Source: an uncultured Muribaculaceae bacterium (GTDB lineage: Bacteria; Bacteroidota; Bacteroidia; Bacteroidales; Muribaculaceae). Taken from it: DNA of 13,924 nucleotides. Position numbers and translations under genes: made by a program. The number at the start of each line of letters is the position of its first letter. Positions within the stretch are counted from its first letter, which is position 1. Of the stretch, positions 7,111-13,924 are shown piece after piece. The stretch lies in assembly GCA_910583795.1 (NCBI GenBank), contig CAJTZQ010000082.1, positions 1 to 13,924 on the forward strand. Direction: 5' to 3'. The notes below the pieces were generated by a model. The model searched no databases. It was given only the letters and a program-made list of their open reading frames with translations, and was not told the origin of the DNA.

Positions 7111-9303
7111 TCACGTACCAAGTTCAAGCTGGTTCCTTACGAGGTTATAGTAAGCACCGCGCAAGGCAATGAGTTCATCATGCGTACCGGTCTCGACAAC
7201 CGTTCCGGCATCAAGCACAACTATCTTGTCGGCATCGCACACCGTCGAGAGCCGGTGCGCCACGACCACTACCGTGCGACCACGGTAAAACCGTCTCAGA
7301 TTCTCCACAATCTCCCGCTCGTTCTTCGCATCAAGAGAATTAGTCGCCTCATCAAGGAAGATAAATTCCGGATCACGATATACGGCACGGGCTATAAGGA
7401 TGCGCTGCCTCTGCCCGGCGCTCAGTCCGACACCCTCTTTCCCGATTCTTGTCTTGTATTTCAATGGAAGGGAATCAATAAAAGATTCTATACACGCAAT
7501 CCTCGCTGCATCCCTGAGCCTGTCATAGTCCACGTTCGGGTCACCACCCGCGATATTACCCTCTATGGTATCGGAAAAAATCACTCCGTCTTGCATGACG
7601 ACACCACATTGTTTCCTCCAATCCTCAAGTATTATATTTTCCAACGGAGACTGACCGACAGTTACCTCTCCGGGCCTTGTTTTATAGTATCCCAACATCA
7701 GTTTCAACAGGGTCGTCTTTCCAGCTCCGGATGCACCTACTACTGCAGTGATCTTTCCTGCAGGGAAAATCACTGACACATCCTTAAGAATATTTTTGGA
7801 TGAACTCCTGTCATACTTGAAATTCAAATTCTTTAGTGTTATGGAATCTTTCCCTATTTGCTCTTTGCCAATAGTCCTCTCCGGCACAACCTCTTTTTCA
7901 CTCCTGTCTATGTCTCCTATCCTTTCCAGAGATATCTTTACAGATTGCAATGAATAAAGGAACTTGACAAGCTGGTCGATCGGAGAATTGAGCTGCCCTA
8001 TGATATATTGTACGGCAAGCATCATACCGAGGGTCATTTCACCCTTGATTACGGCGGAAGCGGTCATCACAGTCACCAGAATGTTCTTTGCCTCGTTGAT
8101 AAAAATACTCCCCGCCTCCTGCATCTGTTGTTGCCGCAGCATCTCAAGCCTGACATCAAACAGATTTCTCTGAGCTTCCTCCCATTCCGTCCTCCTTTTA
8201 TATTCACAATTCTGAAGCTTTATCTCCTGGATTGTCGACAGAAACTCCACCGTCCGTCCCTGACATAACGAATTTTTATCAAAATATTCATAATCAAGCT
8301 CCCTTCTTTTCCTCAAAAAGAGAACCACCCATACCGAATAAGCCACGCATCCGGTTATAAAGACAAGGAAAACAATACCGTCATACACCAAAAGTACGAT
8401 CCCGAAAATGATGAACGACAACACCGAAAGAATTATGTTCAGCACATCGCCGGTCATAAAATTCTGAACCCTTGTATGGTCTGCCATCCGTTCCAGCAGG
8501 TCTCCGAGCAATCTTGTGTCGAAAAAAGACATGGGAAGTTTAAGCAGATTCTTGAAAAAGCCGCTCACCATGGATATGTTTATCCCGACAGACATCCTCA
8601 GCAACAACCGGTTCCTGACGAAATCCGCTGCCATCCTGCCTGCCACCAGCATCATCTCTCCCAGAAGTATAAGCCATATAAACCCCAGGTCGCCCGCATG
8701 TATCCCTTTGTCAACTATAGCCTGGGTAAGGAACGGGAAAATCAACTGTATGCCTGTGACCAATAACAGACAAAGGGCAATCTTTAAGAACAGTCCACGG
8801 TATTCTCTGAAATGGTCTATAAGCAGGCTCCACGAAAATTCCGGATTGCTGGCGTCATCCTCTATAGAGCCGAAATTCTCGCCCGGCTCCAGAAACAATG
8901 CGATTCCCTTGTCGTTGTCAATATCCTTCCCGTCGAGCCATTTCTCAGCGAATTCCCCGATCCGTATACGCCTCAGCCCTTTCCCTGGATCGGCTATATG
9001 GAAACAGTCCCCCTTTATTCTGTAAAGCACTACAAAATGGTTCTGGTTCCAATGGAGTATCGCCGGCAGCTGACACTCCCTGAGTTGGGAGAGTGTCAGT
9101 CTTCCGGCTTGTGAACTGAAACCCAAATTCTGAACAAGATCATGCAATGCCTTGAGAGATATTCCCTCCCGTGAAAGATCACACTTTCCTTCGAGAAACC
9201 GGAGGGAATACTTCTTTCCATAGAATCTCGAGATCATCGCCACAGAGGCTATACCACACTGCCTCGAGTCGAGCTGACGGCAGAATGGAAACCTATTTCT
9301 CAT
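7111..9303 (-). CDS. Peptidase-containing ABC exporter (C39 protease plus transporter)
   Basis: A 730-residue inner-membrane exporter that cuts a leader after Gly-Gly and pumps out the freed peptide. Residues 1-140 are a C39 peptidase with the oxyanion glutamine Q10, catalytic C16 (DSRQCGIAS), H89 (NQNHFVVLY) and D105 (ADPGKG), so the protease should be active. Hydrophobic helices between about 165 and 440 form the transmembrane domain. The nucleotide-binding domain has Walker A GASGAGKT (523-530), a signature reading LSAGQ instead of LSGGQ (627-631), Walker B FIFLDEA (647-653), SLDA and the H-loop AHRLS. Its start overlaps the end of the outer-membrane protein gene by 11 bp, indicating translational coupling. 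The double-glycine precursor at the head of the operon is the obvious substrate. No HlyD adaptor is encoded nearby. Confidence 0.92.
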   Translation of the reverse strand: MRNRFPFCRQLDSRQCGIASVAMISRFYGKKYSLRFLEGKCDLSREGISLKALHDLVQNLGFSSQAGRLTLSQLRECQLPAILHWNQNHFVVLYRIKGDCFHIADPGKGLRRIRIGEFAEKWLDGKDIDNDKGIALFLEPGENFGSIEDDASNPEFSWSLLIDHFREYRGLFLKIALCLLLVTGIQLIFPFLTQAIVDKGIHAGDLGFIWLILLGEMMLVAGRMAADFVRNRLLLRMSVGINISMVSGFFKNLLKLPMSFFDTRLLGDLLERMADHTRVQNFMTGDVLNIILSVLSFIIFGIVLLVYDGIVFLVFITGCVAYSVWVVLFLRKRRELDYEYFDKNSLCQGRTVEFLSTIQEIKLQNCEYKRRTEWEEAQRNLFDVRLEMLRQQQMQEAGSIFINEAKNILVTVMTASAVIKGEMTLGMMLAVQYIIGQLNSPIDQLVKFLYSLQSVKISLERIGDIDRSEKEVVPERTIGKEQIGKDSITLKNLNFKYDRSSSKNILKDVSVIFPAGKITAVVGASGAGKTTLLKLMLGYYKTRPGEVTVGQSPLENIILEDWRKQCGVVMQDGVIFSDTIEGNIAGGDPNVDYDRLRDAARIACIESFIDSLPLKYKTRIGKEGVGLSAGQRQRILIARAVYRDPEFIFLDEATNSLDAKNEREIVENLRRFYRGRTVVVVAHRLSTVCDADKIVVLDAGTVVETGTHDELIALRGAYYNLVRNQLELGT

Positions 9304-11584
9304 TATATTTGTTTAGGATTCCGGTGTCAGAGTCAAGGTTATCGTATTGCGGACTATGATAGTTACGTTTTTTGCCGAAAGATATGTTCCAGTTCAAAGT
9401 CAACGAAACCACATTCTTCCAGTCCTTGATGATACCCTCTGTTTCGGAATGCACGATAGAGGTGTGGACTGTGCGCTCACTATCCCGGAAATCTTTGCCG
9501 AAAGGTTTTTTGACAATAAGCCCGACAAACAGGTTGTCTGTTGCCCTGAACATCACATTTGCTTGCCAGTGCTGACCCCTCGGACGCACCAATTGCCCCT
9601 CCGACACCTTCCCAGGATGCTGGTATCCCAACTGCACTGTCCAACGTCCGAGCATCAGGGAGGTGGAGGCGTTTAGCTGAAACCTGTAGGATGTCCATTC
9701 ATATTCCGGGCCCCTGCCATATACTCTCCCGAAGTTTACGAATACCCCCCATGTCCACACCTTTGAGCCCAACGGCTTTACGGTCGCCGCCAGTCGGGAA
9801 AAGAATACATTGTATCTGTCGAGATTTACAATGGTCTCGAGGATATGGTCGTCGGTCCTAATGAAATGGCTGCAGATCATGCCCGGGTTGATTGAATAGC
9901 TTAAAGAGAGGTTCCCGTCGAAATATCTCGATGTTATATTGGTCCCCGCCTCTATCTGATGCGTATGGTATGGCTGAAGGTTTGAATTGCCGTGAAAGAT
10001 GAGGTGGTTGTCTCTCCACTGGTTGGTCTCGCTAAGCTGCGATATCATCGGGAGAGACGTGCTGAACCTGTATCCGAGCATCACATACAGGTTCCGTCTG
10101 AGATAACGGAACGTGCGTATATTGGCGGAGGGATTTACTTTGGAATAGGGCTTGTCGACCGACTGGGTCTTGCTGTATTCATAATTAAGACCTACACTGC
10201 CTTGGGTATAGAATTTACCCAAGTATCCATAATATTGAATCGCTGTACCTGCCACCCCGTTTTTCTGGAAGAAATCACTCTCTGTGTCAAGATACGTGCT
10301 TTTCTTATAATTGCCGTAAACCACGGCATACATCTGCCCCCATCTTTTCTCTGGCAGCATATACTGAATTTCACCGAAAAGGGCGTCATAACGTGTCTTG
10401 TAGTCGTCATGATGGTTCTCGAACGGATTGTCCGGCTCTCCGGTCTCGTATTCCCGGTAGGCGGAATGATAATCGTTGTTGAAATGCGTATACCGTAGGT
10501 TGGCGAGCAGAGTGCCTGAAGAACCCTTGTTTCCGAGTTTTTTCTCGAAATAGTTTCTGATCCAGTAGTTGTCATATCTCGTGTTCAGCCGTGTAGAGGC
10601 GGAAAAATCATGACCGCCGGAGAATACATCCTGGCTGATATTTCTGTAGAACCTGTCGAGTTTGCCACCCGCCTCCACGTTGTAGAGATATGAGTCAGGG
10701 TTATTGTTCTGGAATGAGATCACCACGGAATTGTCATCGATATCCTCTTTCGAATCTTTCCCGGTCTTTCTTTTCTCATACTCCACGCCATCGAATTCAT
10801 AACGCAGGGTGCTGTTTTCCCTGATATGCCTGAAATGTCTGTTCTCGTTGTTCACACGCAGGGAGAACCGCGAGCGGCGGTAATTGTAATACAAGGCTGC
10901 CGAGTTATTGCCCCACACCGGTTTCACCGCCTGCGACAGGTCGATACCCACGTTCCCTCCCCTCAGTCCGCTTTTGGTTATCACGTCAATGACCCCCCTA
11001 TACCCGTTTACTGCGAAACGCGCCGGCGGCGTGTCATATATGTCTATCTTGAGTATGTCATCTTTCGATATCGTCGAGAGTTCCTGGCGCGAGGTCTCCA
11101 CACCGTCTATAAGCAATGCCACGTTTGTTTCCCCGTTGTAGTAGAGGGCACCGGATGGCATAACTATGATCTCGGGGATCTCGTTGAGTGCGTTGTAGAA
11201 AGATGAGTAGTCCTTCATCTGCTCCATGGAGAGCCGGTAGGAGGCGTGGTTGAGGAATTGCGTGCGGTTGGAGGCGGTCACTTCAAGTTCCGCCAACTTC
11301 GGAGCCGGGTTGAGCGTCACCGTCCCGTCTTTTATTTCCGCAATCTTCACTATCTTCTGGCTGTACCCTTCATGGTCTATGTTTATCACCGATGTGCGTG
11401 GGGAACGAATAACGACGAGTCCGGCGGAGTCGCTGACACATGTCTCGGTGGAGTCCATCTTTTCTGTATATCCTGTCACTCTGGCACCGGAGACGGGACC
11501 CGTCTCGGATACAATCTTCACGTCAATACCAAAGGAGTTTGTGAAACAGAGAGACAGGGTAATAAGTAATAAAAGATGCTTCAT
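9293..11584 (-). CDS. Outer-membrane beta-barrel protein, TonB-receptor-like, of the RiPP operon
   Basis: A 763-residue protein with a signal peptide (1-19, ending near NSFG). A small beta-sandwich like the carboxypeptidase-D regulatory domain follows (about 20-93, with GPVSGARVTGY). A TonB-box-like LAELEVTAS (about 97-105) precedes a plug-like domain to about 205 containing NVALLIDGVE and GYRGVIDVITKSG. The rest is rich in alternating aromatic and polar strands and ends in a final strand near TLNWNISFGKK, typical of an outer-membrane barrel. It most resembles the 'outer membrane beta-barrel' relatives of TonB receptors rather than SusC, and there is no SusD partner. It lies 65 bp after the maturase gene and overlaps the exporter gene by 11 bp, so its job is probably tied to the peptide: final release, re-uptake or self-recognition. 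The substrate is unknown. Confidence 0.85.
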   Translation of the reverse strand: MKHLLLLITLSLCFTNSFGIDVKIVSETGPVSGARVTGYTEKMDSTETCVSDSAGLVVIRSPRTSVINIDHEGYSQKIVKIAEIKDGTVTLNPAPKLAELEVTASNRTQFLNHASYRLSMEQMKDYSSFYNALNEIPEIIVMPSGALYYNGETNVALLIDGVETSRQELSTISKDDILKIDIYDTPPARFAVNGYRGVIDVITKSGLRGGNVGIDLSQAVKPVWGNNSAALYYNYRRSRFSLRVNNENRHFRHIRENSTLRYEFDGVEYEKRKTGKDSKEDIDDNSVVISFQNNNPDSYLYNVEAGGKLDRFYRNISQDVFSGGHDFSASTRLNTRYDNYWIRNYFEKKLGNKGSSGTLLANLRYTHFNNDYHSAYREYETGEPDNPFENHHDDYKTRYDALFGEIQYMLPEKRWGQMYAVVYGNYKKSTYLDTESDFFQKNGVAGTAIQYYGYLGKFYTQGSVGLNYEYSKTQSVDKPYSKVNPSANIRTFRYLRRNLYVMLGYRFSTSLPMISQLSETNQWRDNHLIFHGNSNLQPYHTHQIEAGTNITSRYFDGNLSLSYSINPGMICSHFIRTDDHILETIVNLDRYNVFFSRLAATVKPLGSKVWTWGVFVNFGRVYGRGPEYEWTSYRFQLNASTSLMLGRWTVQLGYQHPGKVSEGQLVRPRGQHWQANVMFRATDNLFVGLIVKKPFGKDFRDSERTVHTSIVHSETEGIIKDWKNVVSLTLNWNISFGKKRNYHSPQYDNLDSDTGILNKYNEK

Positions 11585-11649
11585 GATATGGTTGGTTTAT
11601 ATAGTTAGTATGTGGATGTATTCTCTTTCTATGAGGACAAGGCAGGATA

Positions 11650-13116
11650 TCAGAGTATAAGATCTGTATGGGGAGCCATCGGACACGAGGGATCGGGATC
11701 CCCCATCGTCCCTCCCGTCTTATGGATATTCAGATAACAAACTCTCTTTGATGAAGAGACCTTGCATTTTTCAAATACCCGGCATACGCGACACGGAGAA
11801 TCCTCATTCATATCCTCCTGTCTGGGACTATACAGATGGAGAGCCTTCTCCGAATTCCAGATTTCCCTTATTGTCTGGCTCCTGACATTTCCCAGCAGGA
11901 ATTCCGGATTCCTGTAAAGCATCTCACATAGACTGCAGTTTCCGTCGGCAAGTATCGAGAGCCCGTAATAGTTGGCAAGACAGATCTGGTTTCGGCACAC
12001 GAAATCATCCACGTCTGAGAAACGTTGCAACATATATCCCTCGTTCCCTATTTTGTTGAGATGAATGGGAAATGCATGCTCACCGTTGGCGAAATCATTA
12101 ATTTTCTTCAGGTTCTCATTTTCAGGCACGAGGTCTTTGTAATACTCGGATTTATATTCGGAAAAGAAAGCGGGGGTCATGTCCCATCCCTTGATACAGG
12201 GATGGTCTTTCAGGAAATCATAGAATCCCAAGATATGGTTTTCATCGCTGTTGATACTTGTCAAAACACTTCTTATCTTGACATTCAGCCCTATATCCGA
12301 ACATTCGGTCAACATACGGGACACTTTCTTGATATATGTTGACCCATCTATCCTGAGCAATCCCGACAGTTTCGACGGGACATAGGAGTCTAAGGAAAAT
12401 TGGAATTCATCATACCCTGAATTCTTGAGGGACATAAGCCCGTCATAATCCAGCGTTGTCTTTGTGGAGATATATGGAAGATAACGGTATTCCCTTACGG
12501 CAGAGAGCAGACGTTTCCATTCCGGAAATGCAAAGAGATCGCCCCCGGTAAGGGTTATGGTCACAGCACCACCCCGATGAAGTTCTTCCAGCAGTTTTTC
12601 GATTTCGTCAATCTTTAGATTGTCCCCTATTTTTTTGTCCGCATAACAATATATGCAGTCCGTAGAGCATAATGTAGTGGTCATGAGATTCACACTCACC
12701 GGCATTGTAGGGCGTCCAGGAGTAAAATCTTTTTTCCAGTCGAATCCTTCCTCACGGAAAAAAGACCTTGTATCTTTCTCATCTGAACTGATAAGTGTTC
12801 CGTCAGGGAAAAAGACTGTTTTACCGTCTTCGAATCTCATTTGCTTTCCATTGTTATTGTCAACCAACTGGGATACGAAACTATCTATGACTTCAGGTTT
12901 TATCCCTGTCTCTATACCCAATGCATTTAAGGATTCATTATAGGGAAGTTTCCCTATCTTCTCGAAAATAAGCCCTGCAAAATTAGGAATAGCCGTTATC
13001 TCCCTGCCAATCCCTCTGCTGAAAATCGGGGAATCGATACCAATAAGGAATGATCCGTTTGAATCATTCCTTATCGTGAAGGAATCGGAAACCCTTATGT
13101 ATTTTTTCTTATCCAT
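11650..13116 (-). CDS. Radical SAM/SPASM peptide maturase
   Basis: A 488-residue iron-sulfur enzyme expected to modify the precursor encoded just upstream. The radical SAM cluster motif is C150-xxx-C154-xx-C157 (LCSTDCIYC), followed by the SAM-binding GGD segment (LTGGDLF, 189-195). A C-terminal SPASM-type region supplies many cysteines for auxiliary clusters: C374, C379, C394, C397, then C442, C445, C451, C460 and C478, with the typical ILADGNCSLCEM and CRVCRVFEKC segments. Residues 1-120 precede the barrel and look like a small mixed alpha/beta domain, plausibly a PqqD-like leader-recognition element; this is inferred from position and size. Such enzymes install thioether or C-C crosslinks in known RiPPs. 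Given the Cys-rich core, thioether formation is the leading guess but is not shown by sequence. It starts 57 bp after the precursor stop. Confidence 0.92.
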   Translation of the reverse strand: MDKKKYIRVSDSFTIRNDSNGSFLIGIDSPIFSRGIGREITAIPNFAGLIFEKIGKLPYNESLNALGIETGIKPEVIDSFVSQLVDNNNGKQMRFEDGKTVFFPDGTLISSDEKDTRSFFREEGFDWKKDFTPGRPTMPVSVNLMTTTLCSTDCIYCYADKKIGDNLKIDEIEKLLEELHRGGAVTITLTGGDLFAFPEWKRLLSAVREYRYLPYISTKTTLDYDGLMSLKNSGYDEFQFSLDSYVPSKLSGLLRIDGSTYIKKVSRMLTECSDIGLNVKIRSVLTSINSDENHILGFYDFLKDHPCIKGWDMTPAFFSEYKSEYYKDLVPENENLKKINDFANGEHAFPIHLNKIGNEGYMLQRFSDVDDFVCRNQICLANYYGLSILADGNCSLCEMLYRNPEFLLGNVRSQTIREIWNSEKALHLYSPRQEDMNEDSPCRVCRVFEKCKVSSSKRVCYLNIHKTGGTMGDPDPSCPMAPHTDLIL

Positions 13117-13130
13117 GAAATAATATTTAT

Positions 13131-13166
13131 GCAGATTTAGCCGGGATTTAACCCTGCTAAATCCGC
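13131..13166 (-). promoter_or_regulatory. Intercistronic hairpin between precursor and maturase genes
   Basis: Arms 13131-13141 and 13156-13166 pair at 10 of 11 positions (core GATTTAGC/GCTAAATC). Inside them GGG (13143-13145) pairs with CCC (13152-13154) around a 6-base loop. It starts 8 bp after the precursor stop codon. On the minus strand the sequence beyond the stem has no uninterrupted T-run, so partial termination or protection of the precursor mRNA end is more likely than full termination. Either would make more precursor than enzyme. Confidence 0.6.
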
Positions 13167-13173
13167 AATTTCA

Positions 13174-13386
13174 CTACTGAAAAGCTCCCCCCGGACATGT
13201 ACAACTCGAAGGTGGTGGCGCAACATATCGTTGTCCCGCTCCACCTTCTGTGCATATGCAGTGACCGCTTCCCGAGCCTTGCCCGGCCCCGGAAGGACAA
13301 GTACAGGTATCAGGAGGGAGTTGATTACCTCCCATCACTACTTCCATCTCTTGAGATAGAAGAGCTTCAATTTGCGGTAGTTTCAT
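13174..13386 (-). CDS. RiPP precursor peptide with double-glycine leader and three CxC repeats
   Basis: A 70-residue peptide. Residues 1-20 form the leader, ending in SQEMEVVMGG, a classic double-glycine site for C39 proteases with hydrophobic residues at the usual positions before it. The 50-residue core has six cysteines, all in three CxC pairs: C28/C30, C43/C45 and C62/C64. Each pair opens an imperfect repeat that ends in glutamine: CTCPSGAGQ, CICTEGGAGQ and CTCPGGAFQ. The core is rich in Gly, Ser and Pro with few charges (D26, E47, R53). The leader resembles, from memory, the Bacteroidetes GG-leader family targeted by radical SAM enzymes (TIGR04149-like). The gene heads the operon with maturase, outer-membrane protein and exporter. 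I cannot match the core to a named product, and the activity is unknown. Confidence 0.88.
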   Translation of the reverse strand: MKLPQIEALLSQEMEVVMGGNQLPPDTCTCPSGAGQGSGSGHCICTEGGAGQRYVAPPPSSCTCPGGAFQ

Positions 13387-13420
13387 AAGGTTAATTTTTT
13401 AATTGTTTATATTATGATAT

Positions 13421-13462
13421 GACAAAAAAGAATTTTGTCGTTTATATTACAAATTAATTTGT
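13421..13462 (-). promoter_or_regulatory. Two short inverted repeats in the precursor 5' leader
   Basis: GACAAAA (13421-13427) and TTTTGTC (13433-13439) pair around a 5-base loop 35 bp before the precursor ATG. Next to it ACAAATTAATTTGT (13449-13462) is a perfect 14-bp palindrome. Both fall inside the untranslated leader if the predicted promoter at 13557-13588 is used. They could be RNA hairpins or operator sites; AT-rich sequence makes chance occurrence quite possible. Confidence 0.35.
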
Positions 13463-13556
13463 TTCGTTTTGTGGAATATCTTAAAAATCACTAACTTGAT
13501 AGAAGGAATTGGTCAAGTTTTTCATGAATCGCTGATATCATTTCCAAATATGTGCC

Positions 13557-13588
13557 CAAAGCTAATAAAATTTATTCAATTATGCAAG
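13557..13588 (-). promoter_or_regulatory. Candidate promoter of the RiPP operon
   Basis: On the minus strand TAGCTTTG (13557-13564) matches the Bacteroidetes -7 consensus fully. CTTG (13585-13588), a 3 of 4 match to TTTG, lies 20 bases upstream, which is the expected spacing. I found no other complete -7 match between here and the precursor start. It would give a leader of about 160 bases. Confidence 0.45.
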
Positions 13589-13708
13589 ATTTTTCTCATT
13601 TTCTTTATTATTTTTTATTTCCTTGTCTTTTTTCTTGATAAAGCAATCAGATAGTGGATTTATGCATTCAACATCTGGAATCTTACTTCCGACCGAAGAG
13701 CGTGTATT
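13589..13708. other. AT-rich gene-free stretch upstream of the RiPP promoter
   Basis: No coding region, RNA gene or clear site is supported here. A 61-codon open frame on the + strand covering part of it (13469-13654) is a low-complexity Phe/Ile run without homology features and overlaps the predicted RiPP promoter. Confidence 0.5.
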
Positions 13709-13875
13709 TAAGAAATTGTTTAAAATTTATTTTGTCTTGTCATTAAGGTCTTTGTCAGCATATTTATGATATTTATTCAGTCATTATGGAACCCCATAAC
13801 TCCTTCATAAATATCAAAAATCTACCTGACAAATCCTCTCAATTCCTTCGACAAATAAATTTAAACAATTTCTAA
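13709..13875. mobile_element. MITE-like foldback element (about 165-bp imperfect palindrome)
   Basis: Matched arm segments are spread evenly about one axis near 13792: 13711-13724 with 13860-13873 (14 bp), 13731-13736 with 13850-13855, 13751-13758 with 13826-13833, 13768-13776 with 13807-13815, and 13784-13789 with 13794-13799. The constant centre means the entire stretch is one long foldback rather than chance palindromes. It has no coding capacity. No clear target-site duplication is visible. It could be a miniature transposable element or a hairpin formed from two converging copies of one terminus. Confidence 0.6.
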
Positions 13876-13924
13876 GAAACTGTTTAAATTTGATTCAATA
13901 AAATTTTTATGGCAGCCAAGTCAA
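13857..13924. repeat. Abutting terminal repeats; possible insertion-sequence end running off the window
   Basis: 13857-13873 and 13875-13891 form a 17-bp inverted repeat with one mismatch around a single central base. The right copy (AAGAAACTGTTTAAATTT) is also a direct near-copy of the left end of the foldback element (from 13710). A second element may therefore begin at about 13874 and continue past 13924. No transposase sequence is visible, so this is only a suggestion. Confidence 0.4.

Noticed and set aside
7180..7776. 198-codon open frame on the + strand opposite the exporter ATP-binding domain
   Set aside because: The opposite strand encodes intact Walker A, signature and Walker B motifs in this stretch; the + frame shows no domain features.
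13469..13654. 61-codon open frame on the + strand upstream of the RiPP operon
   Set aside because: Low-complexity Phe/Ile/Leu sequence from AT-rich DNA, no promoter or family features, and it overlaps the better-supported RiPP promoter.

Overview
The window looks like a chromosome segment from a member of the Bacteroidales. The grounds are the lysS-gpsA-pgi gene order, the TAnnTTTG-type -7 promoter elements, the lack of strong Shine-Dalgarno sequences, a TonB-receptor-like outer-membrane protein and a DUF4861-type lipoprotein. Muribaculaceae is a reasonable guess from gene content and repeat style, but the sequence alone does not prove it.

Region 1 (1-4250) is housekeeping and reads leftwards: lysyl-tRNA synthetase, then glycerol-3-phosphate dehydrogenase (stop and start overlap by one base), then glucose-6-phosphate isomerase. 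A promoter -7 element and a GC-rich leader that can fold as a three-way junction precede lysS. Region 2 (4250-5660) reads rightwards: a PerR-type peroxide regulator whose promoter carries two tandem 7-1-7 PerR-like boxes, followed by rubrerythrin and a strong intrinsic terminator. This is a compact oxidative-stress operon that probably autoregulates. Blocks of 7-bp-periodic repeats lie after pgi, between lysS and perR, and between perR and rubrerythrin. Region 3 (5715-6884) is one leftward lipoprotein gene of the DUF4861 type.

Region 4 (7111-13588) is the most interesting part. It is a leftward four-gene operon for a ribosomally made, post-translationally modified peptide (RiPP). In order of transcription it has (i) a 70-residue precursor with a double-glycine leader and a Gly/Cys-rich core built from three CxC...Q repeats, (ii) a radical SAM/SPASM maturase with an N-terminal extension that may be a leader-recognition domain, (iii) an outer-membrane beta-barrel protein with a plug domain, and (iv) a C39 peptidase-containing ABC exporter that overlaps gene iii by 11 bp. 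The likely flow is: leader recognised, core cysteines modified in the cytoplasm, leader cut after Gly-Gly during export by the ABC protein, and a final step at the outer membrane. No HlyD-type adaptor, TolC-type channel or immunity gene is present in the window. A hairpin separates the precursor from the maturase gene, and the 5' leader of the precursor contains several inverted repeats.

Region 5 (13589-13924) has no gene. It holds a roughly 165-bp imperfect foldback palindrome (MITE-like) that abuts another copy of its own terminal sequence, which may be the end of an insertion sequence continuing beyond the window.
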